From positions 1-38,634 of the forward strand of contig CAIPLM010000307.1 of NCBI GenBank assembly GCA_903865895.1: 38,634 nt of DNA, in the 5' to 3' direction. The translations under genes and the position numbers were made by a program. Position 1 is the first letter of the stretch; the number at the start of each line of letters is the position of its first letter. The notes beneath the pieces are model-generated. The model saw only the letters and a list, made by a program, of their open reading frames with translations. It made no database searches and was not told where the DNA came from. Source of the DNA: an uncultured Rhodospirillales bacterium (GTDB lineage Bacteria; Pseudomonadota; Alphaproteobacteria; Acetobacterales; Acetobacteraceae). Below are positions 15,462 through 22,705 of this stretch, piece after piece.

Positions 15462-16564
15462 TAGCGCGTGTAGACGGCACCGAGGGCGGGGAGGGGGGCG
15501 GCCTCCAGGATGCCGGCGGCGGGCTGCATGACGATGGCGGCGACGGTCGCGACCTCGACGTTCTGCAGGCTCATCCGCGGCGGCCGGCAGACCGACCAGG
15601 GGTAGGCGAAATCGTCTTCCAGCGCGCGCTTGAGATGCTCCGGGGTGAGGCGGCCGACGTCGGAGGTCAGCAGATCGCGCACCCGCAGGTCGCGGTAGAG
15701 GCTGCACGGCGTGCTGGCGATGCCGGTGTCCTTCAGCTTCGCGAGCGCGACCGGGCTTTGGAAATGGTTGGCATGGACGATGAGCCCGTTCTCGGCATGC
15801 ACCTGGAAGGTCTCGTCGGGCGCGCATTCGAAGTTGATCGCAACCGCCGGGCCGGCGAGCGTGGAAGCGCTGACCATCATGTTGTTGGCGGCCGATTTCT
15901 TGGTGGCGTAGACGGCGCGCATGGCCAGCGCGGGGTTGCCCTCTTGCAGGCATTTGCGGCGGATCAGCGCCAGCGGCACGCCGATATCGCGGTAGTCGCG
16001 GTCGGATTCCAGGTAATTGGCGGTAATCGCGATGCCCGCGGAGTTAAGCCCGGAGCGGGCGAGGGCGCCCGCCTCGGTGAAGGTGAGGATATCCGGCCCG
16101 TCATCGCGGCGGATGCGCAGCACCACCGCGGTCTCGGAGCATTCCGCCTTCCAGTCCCAGTTCTGCGCGTGCAGCAGGCGGCCGTCGGCGGTGGCGGCGG
16201 GCAGGGCGATGACGCCGGTGCAGCCATCGGGCGGCTCCTCCAGCTTGGCCCGCAGCGTCGGGTTCTCGGCGAGCTTGAGGATCTCGGTGCGCGCGTTGAG
16301 CAAGGCGACATGGGAGAAGGGAATGCCGGCACCATCGGCGATGCCCTGCATCTCCGGCACGTAGGTGTCGTCGAAGGCGTCGATGATCGGGGTATAGGCG
16401 CGCACCAAAGCGGCGATCTCGGCCTCGCCGAGGCTCATGCGGGCGAGCTGGGCGCCGTAATGGGCGACGCCGCGGCGGATGCGTTCGGCGGCCTGGCTTC
16501 CGTACTGCACGCCGCGCTCATACGGCGTGCCGGAGACGTCGATGAGGGGGAAGGGGGCGGCCAA
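15452..16564 (-). CDS. C45 family autoproteolytic acyltransferase/hydrolase (AAT-like)
   Basis: About 370 residues if translation starts at the TTG at 16564, two bases after the SDR stop codon; earlier in-frame starts would lie inside the SDR gene. The N-terminal part matches the family opening (LIDVSGTPYERGVQYG). The predicted nucleophile is Cys115 in PPDGCTGVIAL; in this Ntn-hydrolase family self-cleavage before that Cys exposes it as the catalytic N-terminus. LLHAQNWDW, LNSAGIAITANYL and the later FECAPDE region are also typical. Relatives include the penicillin acyl-coenzyme A:6-APA acyltransferase, which transfers or hydrolyses acyl groups on peptide-like amides. No signal peptide. The SDR upstream and binding protein downstream suggest action on an imported N-acyl amino acid or modified peptide. 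Confidence 0.87.
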   Translation of the reverse strand: MAAPFPLIDVSGTPYERGVQYGSQAAERIRRGVAHYGAQLARMSLGEAEIAALVRAYTPIIDAFDDTYVPEMQGIADGAGIPFSHVALLNARTEILKLAENPTLRAKLEEPPDGCTGVIALPAATADGRLLHAQNWDWKAECSETAVVLRIRRDDGPDILTFTEAGALARSGLNSAGIAITANYLESDRDYRDIGVPLALIRRKCLQEGNPALAMRAVYATKKSAANNMMVSASTLAGPAVAINFECAPDETFQVHAENGLIVHANHFQSPVALAKLKDTGIASTPCSLYRDLRVRDLLTSDVGRLTPEHLKRALEDDFAYPWSVCRPPRMSLQNVEVATVAAIVMQPAAGILEAAPLPALGAVYTRYTL

Positions 16565-16565
16565 T

Positions 16566-17270
16566 TCAGCCGCGCCCGGGCACGGGGACGAGCACGCCGG
16601 TGATGCCGGAGCCGGCGTCCGACAGCAGGAAGGCGATGGTGGCGGCGACTTCCTCGGTGCGGGTCCATTTCGTGGGATCGGCATCGGGCATGTCGGCGCG
16701 GTTCTGCGGCGTGTCCATGGTGCCTGGGAGCACGGCGTTGACGCGCACGGCTTCGCCCTTCAGCTCGTCGGCGAAGCTCTCGATCATGCGATGGACGGCG
16801 CTTTTGGCAGCCGCATAGGCGGACATCCCGGCGGGCGCGCGCTGGGCGGCACCGGCGCCGACCGCGACGATCGATCCGCCGCCATGGGCGCGCATATGAG
16901 CGGCGGCCGATCGCAGCACGTTCAGCGTGGTCAGCACGTTGAGGCGGAACTGGTGTTCCCACAGCGCCGCCGGGCTGTCGGCGAGCCCGGCCCAGGCGAA
17001 GCCGCCGACGGTGTGGACCACGCCGTCCAGACCGTCATGGCGCGCGATCACGGCGGCGATCGCCGCCGCGCAGGCCGCCTCGTCGGCGAGGTCGGGCAGC
17101 GCCACTTTCTCCAGGGCGGGGTGGTCCGGCAGCGCATCCAGCGCCGCGCCCGGGCGATCGAAGGCGGCGACGCCGGCGCCCTCCGCGAGCAGCAACGCCG
17201 TGGTGGCACGGCCGAGATTGCCGGCGGCACCGGTGATGATGATGGTCTTGCCGTCGAGCGATCCGGACAT
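16566..17270 (-). CDS. SDR family oxidoreductase lacking the usual catalytic serine
   Basis: 234 residues. The Rossmann motif TGAAGNLG is at 13-20 and the active-site Y152-x3-K156 (YAAAK) is present. The catalytic serine expected 13 residues before the tyrosine is an alanine (A139 in VAVGAGAAQRAPAGMSAY), which weakens the case for a standard dehydrogenase and may mean a changed reaction or a structural role. The C-terminus (GITGVLVPVPGRG) is normal for classical SDRs. It is the first gene of the minus-strand group leading to the C45 hydrolase and binding protein, and is divergent from the zinc-uptake operon, with 115 bases between start codons. Confidence 0.88.
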   Translation of the reverse strand: MSGSLDGKTIIITGAAGNLGRATTALLLAEGAGVAAFDRPGAALDALPDHPALEKVALPDLADEAACAAAIAAVIARHDGLDGVVHTVGGFAWAGLADSPAALWEHQFRLNVLTTLNVLRSAAAHMRAHGGGSIVAVGAGAAQRAPAGMSAYAAAKSAVHRMIESFADELKGEAVRVNAVLPGTMDTPQNRADMPDADPTKWTRTEEVAATIAFLLSDAGSGITGVLVPVPGRG

Positions 17271-17350
17271 GCGGGCTTCCTTTGTGGCTGGGCCGCCATG
17301 ATGCGGGCGCGGCGCCTCCGGTTCAATGCGCCAATTGGCCGCGACCCCGG

Positions 17351-17379
17351 TTGCCGCAAAATCTTCGCAATGTTATATT
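17351..17379 (+). promoter_or_regulatory. Promoter of the zinc-uptake operon, predicted leaderless
   Basis: TTGCCG (17351-17356) and TATATT (17374-17379) are separated by exactly 17 bases. The predicted start of transcription, seven bases after the -10, is 17386, which is the A of an ATG. The -10 lies inside the Zur box, so Zur binding would block polymerase. Hexamer matches are 4/6 and 5/6. Confidence 0.55.
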
Positions 17380-17390
17380 ATATCAATGCG
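17366..17390. promoter_or_regulatory. Zur box (zinc-responsive operator)
   Basis: Two 12-base arms around a single central T at 17378 match at 10 of 12 positions: CGCAATGTTATA and TATATCAATGCG. The core GTTATA-T-TATA follows the Zur operator pattern GTTATAnTATAAC known from proteobacteria. It overlaps the -10 of the promoter for a znuC/znuB-type operon, which fits zinc-dependent repression. It could also influence the divergent SDR gene, whose start is about 100 bases away. This A+T-rich patch stands out strongly from its surroundings. Confidence 0.8.
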
Positions 17391-17490
17391 CGATCCCCTC
17401 TCCCCCATGGCAGGTGCCGGGCCCCGGCTGGTGCTGTCCTCCGGGCTTATCCTGTTGATATGGCTGGTCTCCTGGTGGGCGGCCCAATGA
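17386..17490 (+). CDS. Possible 34-residue membrane microprotein leading the zinc operon
   Basis: An ATG at 17386 opens a 34-codon frame whose stop (TGA at 17488-17490) overlaps the ATPase ATG by the ATGA arrangement. The N-terminus is short and polar (MRDPLSPMAGAGPR) and the remainder is one hydrophobic helix, LVLSSGLILLIWLVSWWAA, with one preceding Arg, consistent with an inner-membrane peptide. No ribosome site precedes the ATG; the predicted transcript begins at this A, so translation would be leaderless. An internal ATG at 17407 is the alternative start. No family is recognised. It may be a small partner of the transporter, or only a coupling leader for the ATPase. Being this short, it could be missed by standard gene callers. 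Confidence 0.5.
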   Translation: MRDPLSPMAGAGPRLVLSSGLILLIWLVSWWAAQ

Positions 17491-18215
17491 TCGAGCTTAA
17501 GAACGTCACCTGCCTCTACGGCCGCCGACCCGCCGTGCACCATGTTTCCGGCCGCTTTGAGCCCGGCAGCATGACCGCGATCGTCGGGCCGAACGGGGCG
17601 GGCAAGACCACGCTGCTGCGCACCATCGCGGGGCTGCATCGCGATTTCGAGGGGCAGGTGATCCGGAACGGCCGCATCGGCCTGCTGCCGCAGACCCCCT
17701 CGCTCGACAAGGCCTTCCCCATCACGTCAGCCGAAGTGGTGGCGATGGGCGGCATTGCGGGGCTCGGCATCTTCGCCGCTGCGCCCGCGCCCGCACGGGT
17801 GAGCGAGGCGTTGCAATCGGTCGGCCTTGCCGGCTTTGAGCGGCGTTTGGCCGGCACGCTCTCCGCCGGGCAGTTCCAGCGCCTGCTCTTCGCCCGGCTG
17901 ATGGTGCAGGACGCCCCGGTGATGCTGCTCGACGAGCCCTTCGCCGCGGTGGACGCGCGCACCACTGCCGACCTGATGCGACTGCTGCATCGCTGGCACG
18001 GCGAGGGCCGCACCATCGTGGCTGTGCTGCATGATCTCGATCTCGTCGCCCGCGAGTTCCCCAGCACGCTGCTGCTGGCGCGCGACAAGATCGCCTGGGA
18101 CCGCACCGCCGCGGCACTTTCGGCCGAGCACCGGCTGCGGGCGCGGCTGGTGGCCGAGGCCTGGGCGGATGATCCCGCCCTCTGCCAGGACGCCCCCCGC
18201 CTGGATGCAGCGTGA
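17487..18215 (+). CDS. znuC: Zinc ABC transporter ATPase (ZnuC-type)
   Basis: 242 residues from the ATG at 17487; an in-frame ATG at 17460 is an alternative. All ABC ATPase elements are seen: Walker A GPNGAGKTTLL, a Q-loop in LLPQTPSLDKAFP, signature LSAGQFQR (second Gly of LSGGQ replaced by Ala), Walker B PVMLLDEPF, and the switch His in AVLHDLDL. The sequence is of the metal-chelate (ZnuC/MntB) class and the permease gene overlaps downstream. The Zur box upstream is the main reason to call zinc rather than manganese or iron. It powers import on the cytoplasmic face. No binding-protein (znuA) gene is in the window. Confidence 0.87.
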   Translation: MIELKNVTCLYGRRPAVHHVSGRFEPGSMTAIVGPNGAGKTTLLRTIAGLHRDFEGQVIRNGRIGLLPQTPSLDKAFPITSAEVVAMGGIAGLGIFAAAPAPARVSEALQSVGLAGFERRLAGTLSAGQFQRLLFARLMVQDAPVMLLDEPFAAVDARTTADLMRLLHRWHGEGRTIVAVLHDLDLVAREFPSTLLLARDKIAWDRTAAALSAEHRLRARLVAEAWADDPALCQDAPRLDAA

Positions 18216-19072
18216 TCCAATTCCTGTTCGAGCCGTTCGCGCTGGGCTTCATGCGCCGGGCACTCGCCGGTTGCATCGCGTTGTCGATCGCCGGGCCGCC
18301 GCTCGGCGTGTTCCTGGTGCTCCGGCGGATGAGCCTGATGAGCGACGTGTTGCAGCACGGCATCCTGCCGGGCATCGCGCTTGGCGCGGTGGTGGGCGGC
18401 ATTTCTGTGCCGGCGATGGGGGCGGGCGGCTTCCTCGCCGGGCTCACGGTGGCGCTGCTGGCCGGGGCGCTGAGCCGGGCGACCGGCGGGCGGGAGGATA
18501 GCCAGTTGGCCGGCGTCTACCTCGTCGCACTGGCGCTGGGCGTCGCGATCCTCTCGGCGCAGCGGGGCGTCGATCTCACCCATCTGCTGTTCGGCAGCGT
18601 GCTGGCGGTCGATGACATTTCGCTGCTGCTGATGGCCGGCGCCGCGACCGTGGTGCTGCCGAGCCTCGCGCTACTGTGGCGGCCGCTGGTGCTGGAGAGT
18701 TTCGACCCTGATTTCCACCGCGCCACCGGCGGGCGCGGCGCCTTGGTGCATCTCGGCTTCCTCGCCCTCGTGGTGCTGGCGGTGGTCTCCGGCTTCACCG
18801 CGCTCGGCACGCTGATGTCGGTCGGGCTGATCATGTTGCCGGCGGTGGCGGCGCGGCATTGGGGCGAGACGCTGGGCGGGCAGGTGATCGCCGCGGTGGT
18901 AATCGCGCTGGCGGCATCGGTGATCGGCCTGCTGGTCTCCTACCACGCCGACGTGCCGGCCGGCCCGGCCATCGTGCTGTCGGCTGGCGCGCTCTGGATC
19001 GGCGGCGTGCTGGCAGGGCGGCGCGAAAGCCTGCTGCGGCGGCTTGTGCGGCAGGCCCATTACGCCGGATGA
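18212..19072 (+). CDS. znuB: Zinc ABC transporter permease (ZnuB-type)
   Basis: 286 residues from a GTG at 18212 overlapping the ATPase stop codon (GTGA). It is an ABC-3 family permease with about eight hydrophobic segments. Landmarks include FLVLRRMSLMSDVLQHGILPGIALG near the N-terminus, the conserved region LLFGSVLAVDDISLLLM in the middle, and FTALGTLMSVGLIMLPAVAARHW, which forms the coupling region. The family transports zinc, manganese or iron; the Zur operator upstream points to zinc. Its periplasmic zinc-binding partner must be encoded elsewhere. Confidence 0.88.
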   Translation: MIQFLFEPFALGFMRRALAGCIALSIAGPPLGVFLVLRRMSLMSDVLQHGILPGIALGAVVGGISVPAMGAGGFLAGLTVALLAGALSRATGGREDSQLAGVYLVALALGVAILSAQRGVDLTHLLFGSVLAVDDISLLLMAGAATVVLPSLALLWRPLVLESFDPDFHRATGGRGALVHLGFLALVVLAVVSGFTALGTLMSVGLIMLPAVAARHWGETLGGQVIAAVVIALAASVIGLLVSYHADVPAGPAIVLSAGALWIGGVLAGRRESLLRRLVRQAHYAG

Positions 19073-19100
19073 TAGGCCCCTGAATAAGGGGAGACGCCAC

Positions 19101-19451
19101 ATGACCATCCGCCGCCTGCAAGAGGAAACCCGCCTATCCGGCGCCGTCGTTCATGGCGGGCTGGTCTATCTCGCCGGCCAGGTCGCCGATGATACCTCGC
19201 TCGACGTCGAGGGCCAGACCGCCGATATCCTGCGCCAGATCGACGCGCTGCTGGCCGAGGCCGGCACCGACAAATCCCGCCTGCTCTCAGTGCAGATCTT
19301 CATCACCGACATCACGCAAACCGCCGCGATGAACCGCGCCTGGGATGCCTGGATGGACCCGAAGGCCAAACCGGCGCGGGCCACGGTGGAGGCCAAGCTG
19401 GTCGATCCCGGCTGGAAGCTTGAAATCACCGGGGTGGCAGCGATCCCATGA
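19101..19451 (+). CDS. RidA/YjgF family protein
   Basis: 116 residues from the ATG at 19101 with an AAGGGGA site 9 bases upstream. The chorismate-mutase-like RidA fold is recognisable from VVHGGLVYLAGQVADD, the helix QTADILRQIDALLAEAGTD, SVQIFITDI and the substrate-binding Arg in PARATVEAKL. RidA members hydrolyse reactive enamines/imines from PLP enzymes; this shorter branch (opening TIRRLQEETRLSGAVVHG) is a subfamily whose substrate is less clear. It starts 28 bases after znuB and overlaps the next reductase gene by ATGA, so it could belong to the same transcript as the zinc operon. Confidence 0.9.
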   Translation: MTIRRLQEETRLSGAVVHGGLVYLAGQVADDTSLDVEGQTADILRQIDALLAEAGTDKSRLLSVQIFITDITQTAAMNRAWDAWMDPKAKPARATVEAKLVDPGWKLEITGVAAIP

Positions 19452-20473
19452 GTCCCTCGGGCATGATCCCCAACGCCAACCGCCGCTACGTCTTCGCCGC
19501 CCGCCCCACCGGGCTGGCCGGCCCCGAGCATTTCCGCGAAGAGACGGTGCCGATCCGCATGCCCGGCGCGGGCGAGGTGCTGATGGAGACGCAGCTGCTC
19601 TCCATTGATCCGGCGATGCGGGTATGGATCAGCGAGAACCCCGGCTACGTGCCGCCGGTGCAGATCGGCGAGACCATGCGCGGCTTCGGCATCGGCAAGG
19701 TGCTGGCGAGCGGCGATCCGCGCTTCGCGCCGGGCGACATGGTGCAGGCACGGCCGGGCTGGCAGAGCCATGCGACGCTGCTCGCCTCGGACGTGCAGGC
19801 GCTCGACCCCGCGCTCGGCAGCCCGCTCGACTGGATCGGCCTGATCGGCATGACCGGGCTGACCGCCTATTTCGGCATTCGCGCGGTGGGCGCGATCAAG
19901 CCGGGCGAGACGGTGCTGGTCTCGGGCGCCGCCGGCGCGGTCGGCCAGATGGTCGGCCAGATCGCCGGCATCGAGGCTTGCCGGGTGGTCGGCATCGCCG
20001 GCGGGGCGGAGAAATGCGCGATCCTCACCGGCGAGCTCGGCTTCCACGCCGCGATCGACTACAAGGCCGAGCCCGATCTCGCGGCGGCGATTGCGCGGGA
20101 ATGCCCGGGCGGGGTCGACGTCTTCTTCGACAATGTCGGCGGCCCGACGCTGGATGCCGCCATCGCCAATTTGCGGCTCGGCGGCCGGGTGGTGATTTGC
20201 GGGCGGATTTCGCAAACGGCGTCCGGGGAGCTCTACGGGGTGAAGAACCTCGGCCTGCTGATCGGCAAGCGCGGCCGCATCGAGGGGCTGCTGGTCACCG
20301 ATTTCACCGCCCGCTTCGGCGAGGCGCGCCATTGGATCGCCGCTCAGCGCGATGCCGGGCGGCTCAAGCAGCGCATGCACGTGATCGACGGGCTGGACCA
20401 GGCCGCGGTTGGCCTCGGCATGCTGTTCAAGGGTGAGAACATGGGCAAGCTGGTTGTCCGTGTAGCCGGTTAG
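19448..20473 (+). CDS. NADP-dependent medium-chain reductase without zinc (PTGR/YncB type)
   Basis: 341 residues. The start overlaps the RidA stop (ATGA). The N-terminal substrate domain has LSIDPAMRVWISE and the GRP-like stretch RPGWQSHATL; the NADP fold is marked by VSGAAGAVGQMVGQIA and VDVFFDNVGGPTLDAAI, then GGRVVICGRISQ. There are no zinc-ligand Cys/His clusters. Such enzymes reduce the double bond of alpha,beta-unsaturated ketones and aldehydes with NADPH and are usually cytosolic detoxification or catabolic enzymes. The next gene follows after 9 bases with a strong AGGAGG site. Confidence 0.9.
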   Translation: MSPSGMIPNANRRYVFAARPTGLAGPEHFREETVPIRMPGAGEVLMETQLLSIDPAMRVWISENPGYVPPVQIGETMRGFGIGKVLASGDPRFAPGDMVQARPGWQSHATLLASDVQALDPALGSPLDWIGLIGMTGLTAYFGIRAVGAIKPGETVLVSGAAGAVGQMVGQIAGIEACRVVGIAGGAEKCAILTGELGFHAAIDYKAEPDLAAAIARECPGGVDVFFDNVGGPTLDAAIANLRLGGRVVICGRISQTASGELYGVKNLGLLIGKRGRIEGLLVTDFTARFGEARHWIAAQRDAGRLKQRMHVIDGLDQAAVGLGMLFKGENMGKLVVRVAG

Positions 20474-20482
20474 GAGGATATT

Positions 20483-21088
20483 ATGGGCCTGCACGTCGAC
20501 TACTACGCCTCGCTGAATTCGCCCTGGACGCATCTCGGCGCCGCCCGCATCGTCGCGATGACGGCCAAGCACGGCGCCACGCTGAAGATCTGGCCGGTCG
20601 ATTTCGGTACGATTTTTGCCCAATCCGGCGGCCTGCCGCTGCCAAAGCGGTCGCCGCAGCGCCAGGCCTATCGCATGATGGAACTGCCGCGCTGGCGGGA
20701 TTTCCTCGGCATTCCCATCAACCTGCAACCCGCGCATTTCCCCTCCGGCGAACTGCTCTCGTCCTGCTGCGCCATCGCGGTGCGCGAGACGATCGGCGGC
20801 GCCCAGGCCATCGCGCTCGCCCATCGCGTGCTGAAGGCGATCTGGGAGGAGGAGAAGAACCCCGGCGAGCCCGAGGTGCTGGCCGGGCTGATCACCGAGG
20901 TTGGGCTTGATGCCAAGGCGGTGATGGCGCTGGGCGCCGAGCCGCGCTGGGCCGAGATGCGCGCGGCCGATAGCGCGGCGGCGCTGGCCCGCGGGGTGTT
21001 CGGCGCGCCGAGCTATGTGATCGGCGAGGAGATCTTCTGGGGGCAGGACCGGTTGGATTTTGTCGAGCGGAGGCTCGCGAAAGGATAA
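20483..21088 (+). CDS. 2-hydroxychromene-2-carboxylate isomerase-like (DsbA/kappa-GST fold)
   Basis: 201 residues with AGGAGG just upstream. It has the thioredoxin-like opening VDYYASLNSPWTHLGAARI, where a Ser near residue 13 takes the place of redox cysteines, followed by an all-helical insertion and the closing GVFGAPSYVIGEEIFWGQDRL. These mark the HCCA isomerase branch, which uses glutathione to isomerise 2-hydroxychromene-2-carboxylate in naphthalene breakdown; many members have other, unknown substrates. With the MDR reductase upstream it suggests processing of unsaturated carbonyl compounds. Its last eight codons plus stop form the first unit of a six-copy tandem repeat. Confidence 0.9.
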   Translation: MGLHVDYYASLNSPWTHLGAARIVAMTAKHGATLKIWPVDFGTIFAQSGGLPLPKRSPQRQAYRMMELPRWRDFLGIPINLQPAHFPSGELLSSCCAIAVRETIGGAQAIALAHRVLKAIWEEEKNPGEPEVLAGLITEVGLDAKAVMALGAEPRWAEMRAADSAAALARGVFGAPSYVIGEEIFWGQDRLDFVERRLAKG

Positions 21089-21218
21089 TCGAGCGGAGGC
21101 TCGCGAAAGGATAGTCGAGCGGCGGCTCGCGAAAGGATAGTCGAGCGGAGGCTCGCGAAAGGATAGTCGAGCGGAGGCTCGTGAAAGGATAATCGAGCGG
21201 CGGCTCGCTAAGGGCTAA
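21063..21218 (+). repeat. Six tandem copies of a 26-bp hairpin-forming unit derived from a gene 3' end
   Basis: Units start at 21063, 21089, 21115, 21141, 21167 and 21193. The first unit is the coding end of the isomerase gene (V-E-R-R-L-A-K-G-stop); the others are copies of it after the stop. Each contains CGAGC-N4-GCTCG, a 5-bp stem and 4-base loop, and a GAAAGGATA-like tail that degrades only in the last copy. Differences fall in the loop (copies 3 and 6 have C for A) and tail, never in the stem. It may slow exonucleases or stop transcription before the pentapeptide gene. Confidence 0.92.
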
Positions 21219-21284
21219 CGATTAGGGGTTTCTTCATGCCGATCCGCTTCCCTGGTGGCCTGCATCACCAGGGGAGCGGTAGGG

Positions 21285-22598
21285 ATGGACGAGGGCGGAT
21301 CGCTGTTGCAACCGCCGCCTTATGCGCAGCGCCTCGCGGATATTCTGCGTGCCCATGCAGCCTTCGCCGCCAACCAGCCCGGCGGCATCCGCGCCTCGCT
21401 GAAATTTCGCGATTTGTCGGGCATCCGCCTGCCCGGTCGCGCCTTGGCGGGGGCTGATTTCACCGGCGCCTCGCTGCGCAATGCCGATCTCACCGGCGCC
21501 GATTTGTCCGGCGCCATCCTGTTCTCCGCCGATCTGCGCGATGCCATGCTGGATGGCGCCAAGCTGGTGGGCGCCGATCTGCGCGGCGCACGGCTGTGCG
21601 GCGCGAAAATTCGCCGCGCCGATCTCTCCGGCGTTGATCTTCGGGAGGGCGCGCTGATGGCGAGCCGCGGCGGCGATCTGGTGGCGCCGCGCGAGGGCAG
21701 CCAGACCGAGGCGGTGGCGACCGCCCTGCTTGGCAGCCGGCTCAACGGCGCGCGCGGCGGGCGGGCCAATTTAGGCCGCGCCGATTTGCGTGACGCTGAC
21801 TTGAGTGGCAGCAATTTCGCGCGTGCCGACCTCACGCGCTCCGATCTCACCGGCTGCAACCTGGAGGGGGCGAGTTTCTCGGGCGCCAATCTCGAGGGCG
21901 CGGTGCTGGAGGGCGCCGTACTGTGCCGCGCCAACCTCACCGACGCCAACCTGACCGGGGCCTCCCTCCTCGGCGCCCTGCTGGATGACGCGCGCACCGA
22001 TCGCACCAATTTCACCGGCGCCATGCGCACCCGCTCGATCGAGGAGTTGGGCCGCGATGTTGCCACGATTTTCGCCCAGCACCGTGACTGGATCGACAGC
22101 GACGGCCGCCGTGGAACCCGGGCGGACCTCACGGGCACCGATCTGCGCGGCGCCGATCTGCGCGGCCTCAACCTCTCCGCCGCGGTGCTGGCGCTGGCCG
22201 ATTTGCGCGAGGCGGATCTTTCGGGCGCCATGCTTATCATGTCCGACCTCGGCGGCGCCGATGCCCGTGCTGCCCGATTCGTCGAGGCGGATTTGCGCGG
22301 GGCTAGCCTGGAGCGCACCTCGCTGCATGGGGCGGATCTCACGGCGGTCAATCTCGGGCCAATGCTGATCCGCGGTGCTATCGCCTGGCCCTCCAACCTC
22401 GCCCGCGCCCGGCTGGTGGGTGCCCGCCTGACCCGCGCGGTGCTGCTGGATGCCAAGATGGCCCGTGCTGACCTCACGGATTGCGATATCGAGGGCGCCA
22501 TGATGGATGGCGCCGACCTCAGCGGCACCGTGCTCGACCTCGCGGTAGCGATCAGCGCGGGAGAGGCCTGCGAGGCCGAGGTGGCGCCGGCGGCCTGA
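21285..22598 (+). CDS. Pentapeptide-repeat protein
   Basis: 437 residues from the ATG at 21285 (GGGGAG site 9 bases upstream). After about 45 helical N-terminal residues, two blocks of A(D/N)LxG-type repeats follow, roughly residues 45-240 and 285-420. They are separated by a helical insert with RSIEELGRDVATIFAQHRDW. Each block should form a right-handed quadrilateral beta-helix. Such proteins act as DNA mimics or scaffolds in some cases, but most have no known function, and nothing here points to gyrase protection. No signal peptide or membrane segment. It is followed by a response regulator on the same strand. Confidence 0.92.
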   Translation: MDEGGSLLQPPPYAQRLADILRAHAAFAANQPGGIRASLKFRDLSGIRLPGRALAGADFTGASLRNADLTGADLSGAILFSADLRDAMLDGAKLVGADLRGARLCGAKIRRADLSGVDLREGALMASRGGDLVAPREGSQTEAVATALLGSRLNGARGGRANLGRADLRDADLSGSNFARADLTRSDLTGCNLEGASFSGANLEGAVLEGAVLCRANLTDANLTGASLLGALLDDARTDRTNFTGAMRTRSIEELGRDVATIFAQHRDWIDSDGRRGTRADLTGTDLRGADLRGLNLSAAVLALADLREADLSGAMLIMSDLGGADARAARFVEADLRGASLERTSLHGADLTAVNLGPMLIRGAIAWPSNLARARLVGARLTRAVLLDAKMARADLTDCDIEGAMMDGADLSGTVLDLAVAISAGEACEAEVAPAA

Positions 22599-22705
22599 AC
22601 GGCATTTCAACTATTCCCCACTCATTTGGAGAAATTTGACCAACAGGCAGGTGATTGCGCTACATTGCCGCCGCGCCGCTACCGCCTGTCACAAAGCAAG
22701 AGACC

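Noticed and set aside
16479-18215. 578-codon frame containing the ATPase
   Set aside because: The upstream part runs antisense through the SDR and C45 genes; the ABC ATPase domain itself begins at 17487 after the Zur-controlled promoter.
19073-19100. CCCC/GGGG dyad between znuB and the RidA gene as a terminator
   Set aside because: The stem is only four pairs with no T-run, and the gap is just 28 bases, so read-through is more likely.
21063-21218. Possible CRISPR array
   Set aside because: The 26-bp units are directly adjacent with no unique spacers, and the first unit is coding sequence. It is a tandem duplication.
21320-22528. 402-codon minus-strand frame opposite the pentapeptide-repeat gene
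   Set aside because: Its apparent Ser/Ala/Arg repeats are the reverse complement of the A(D/N)LxG repeat codons.
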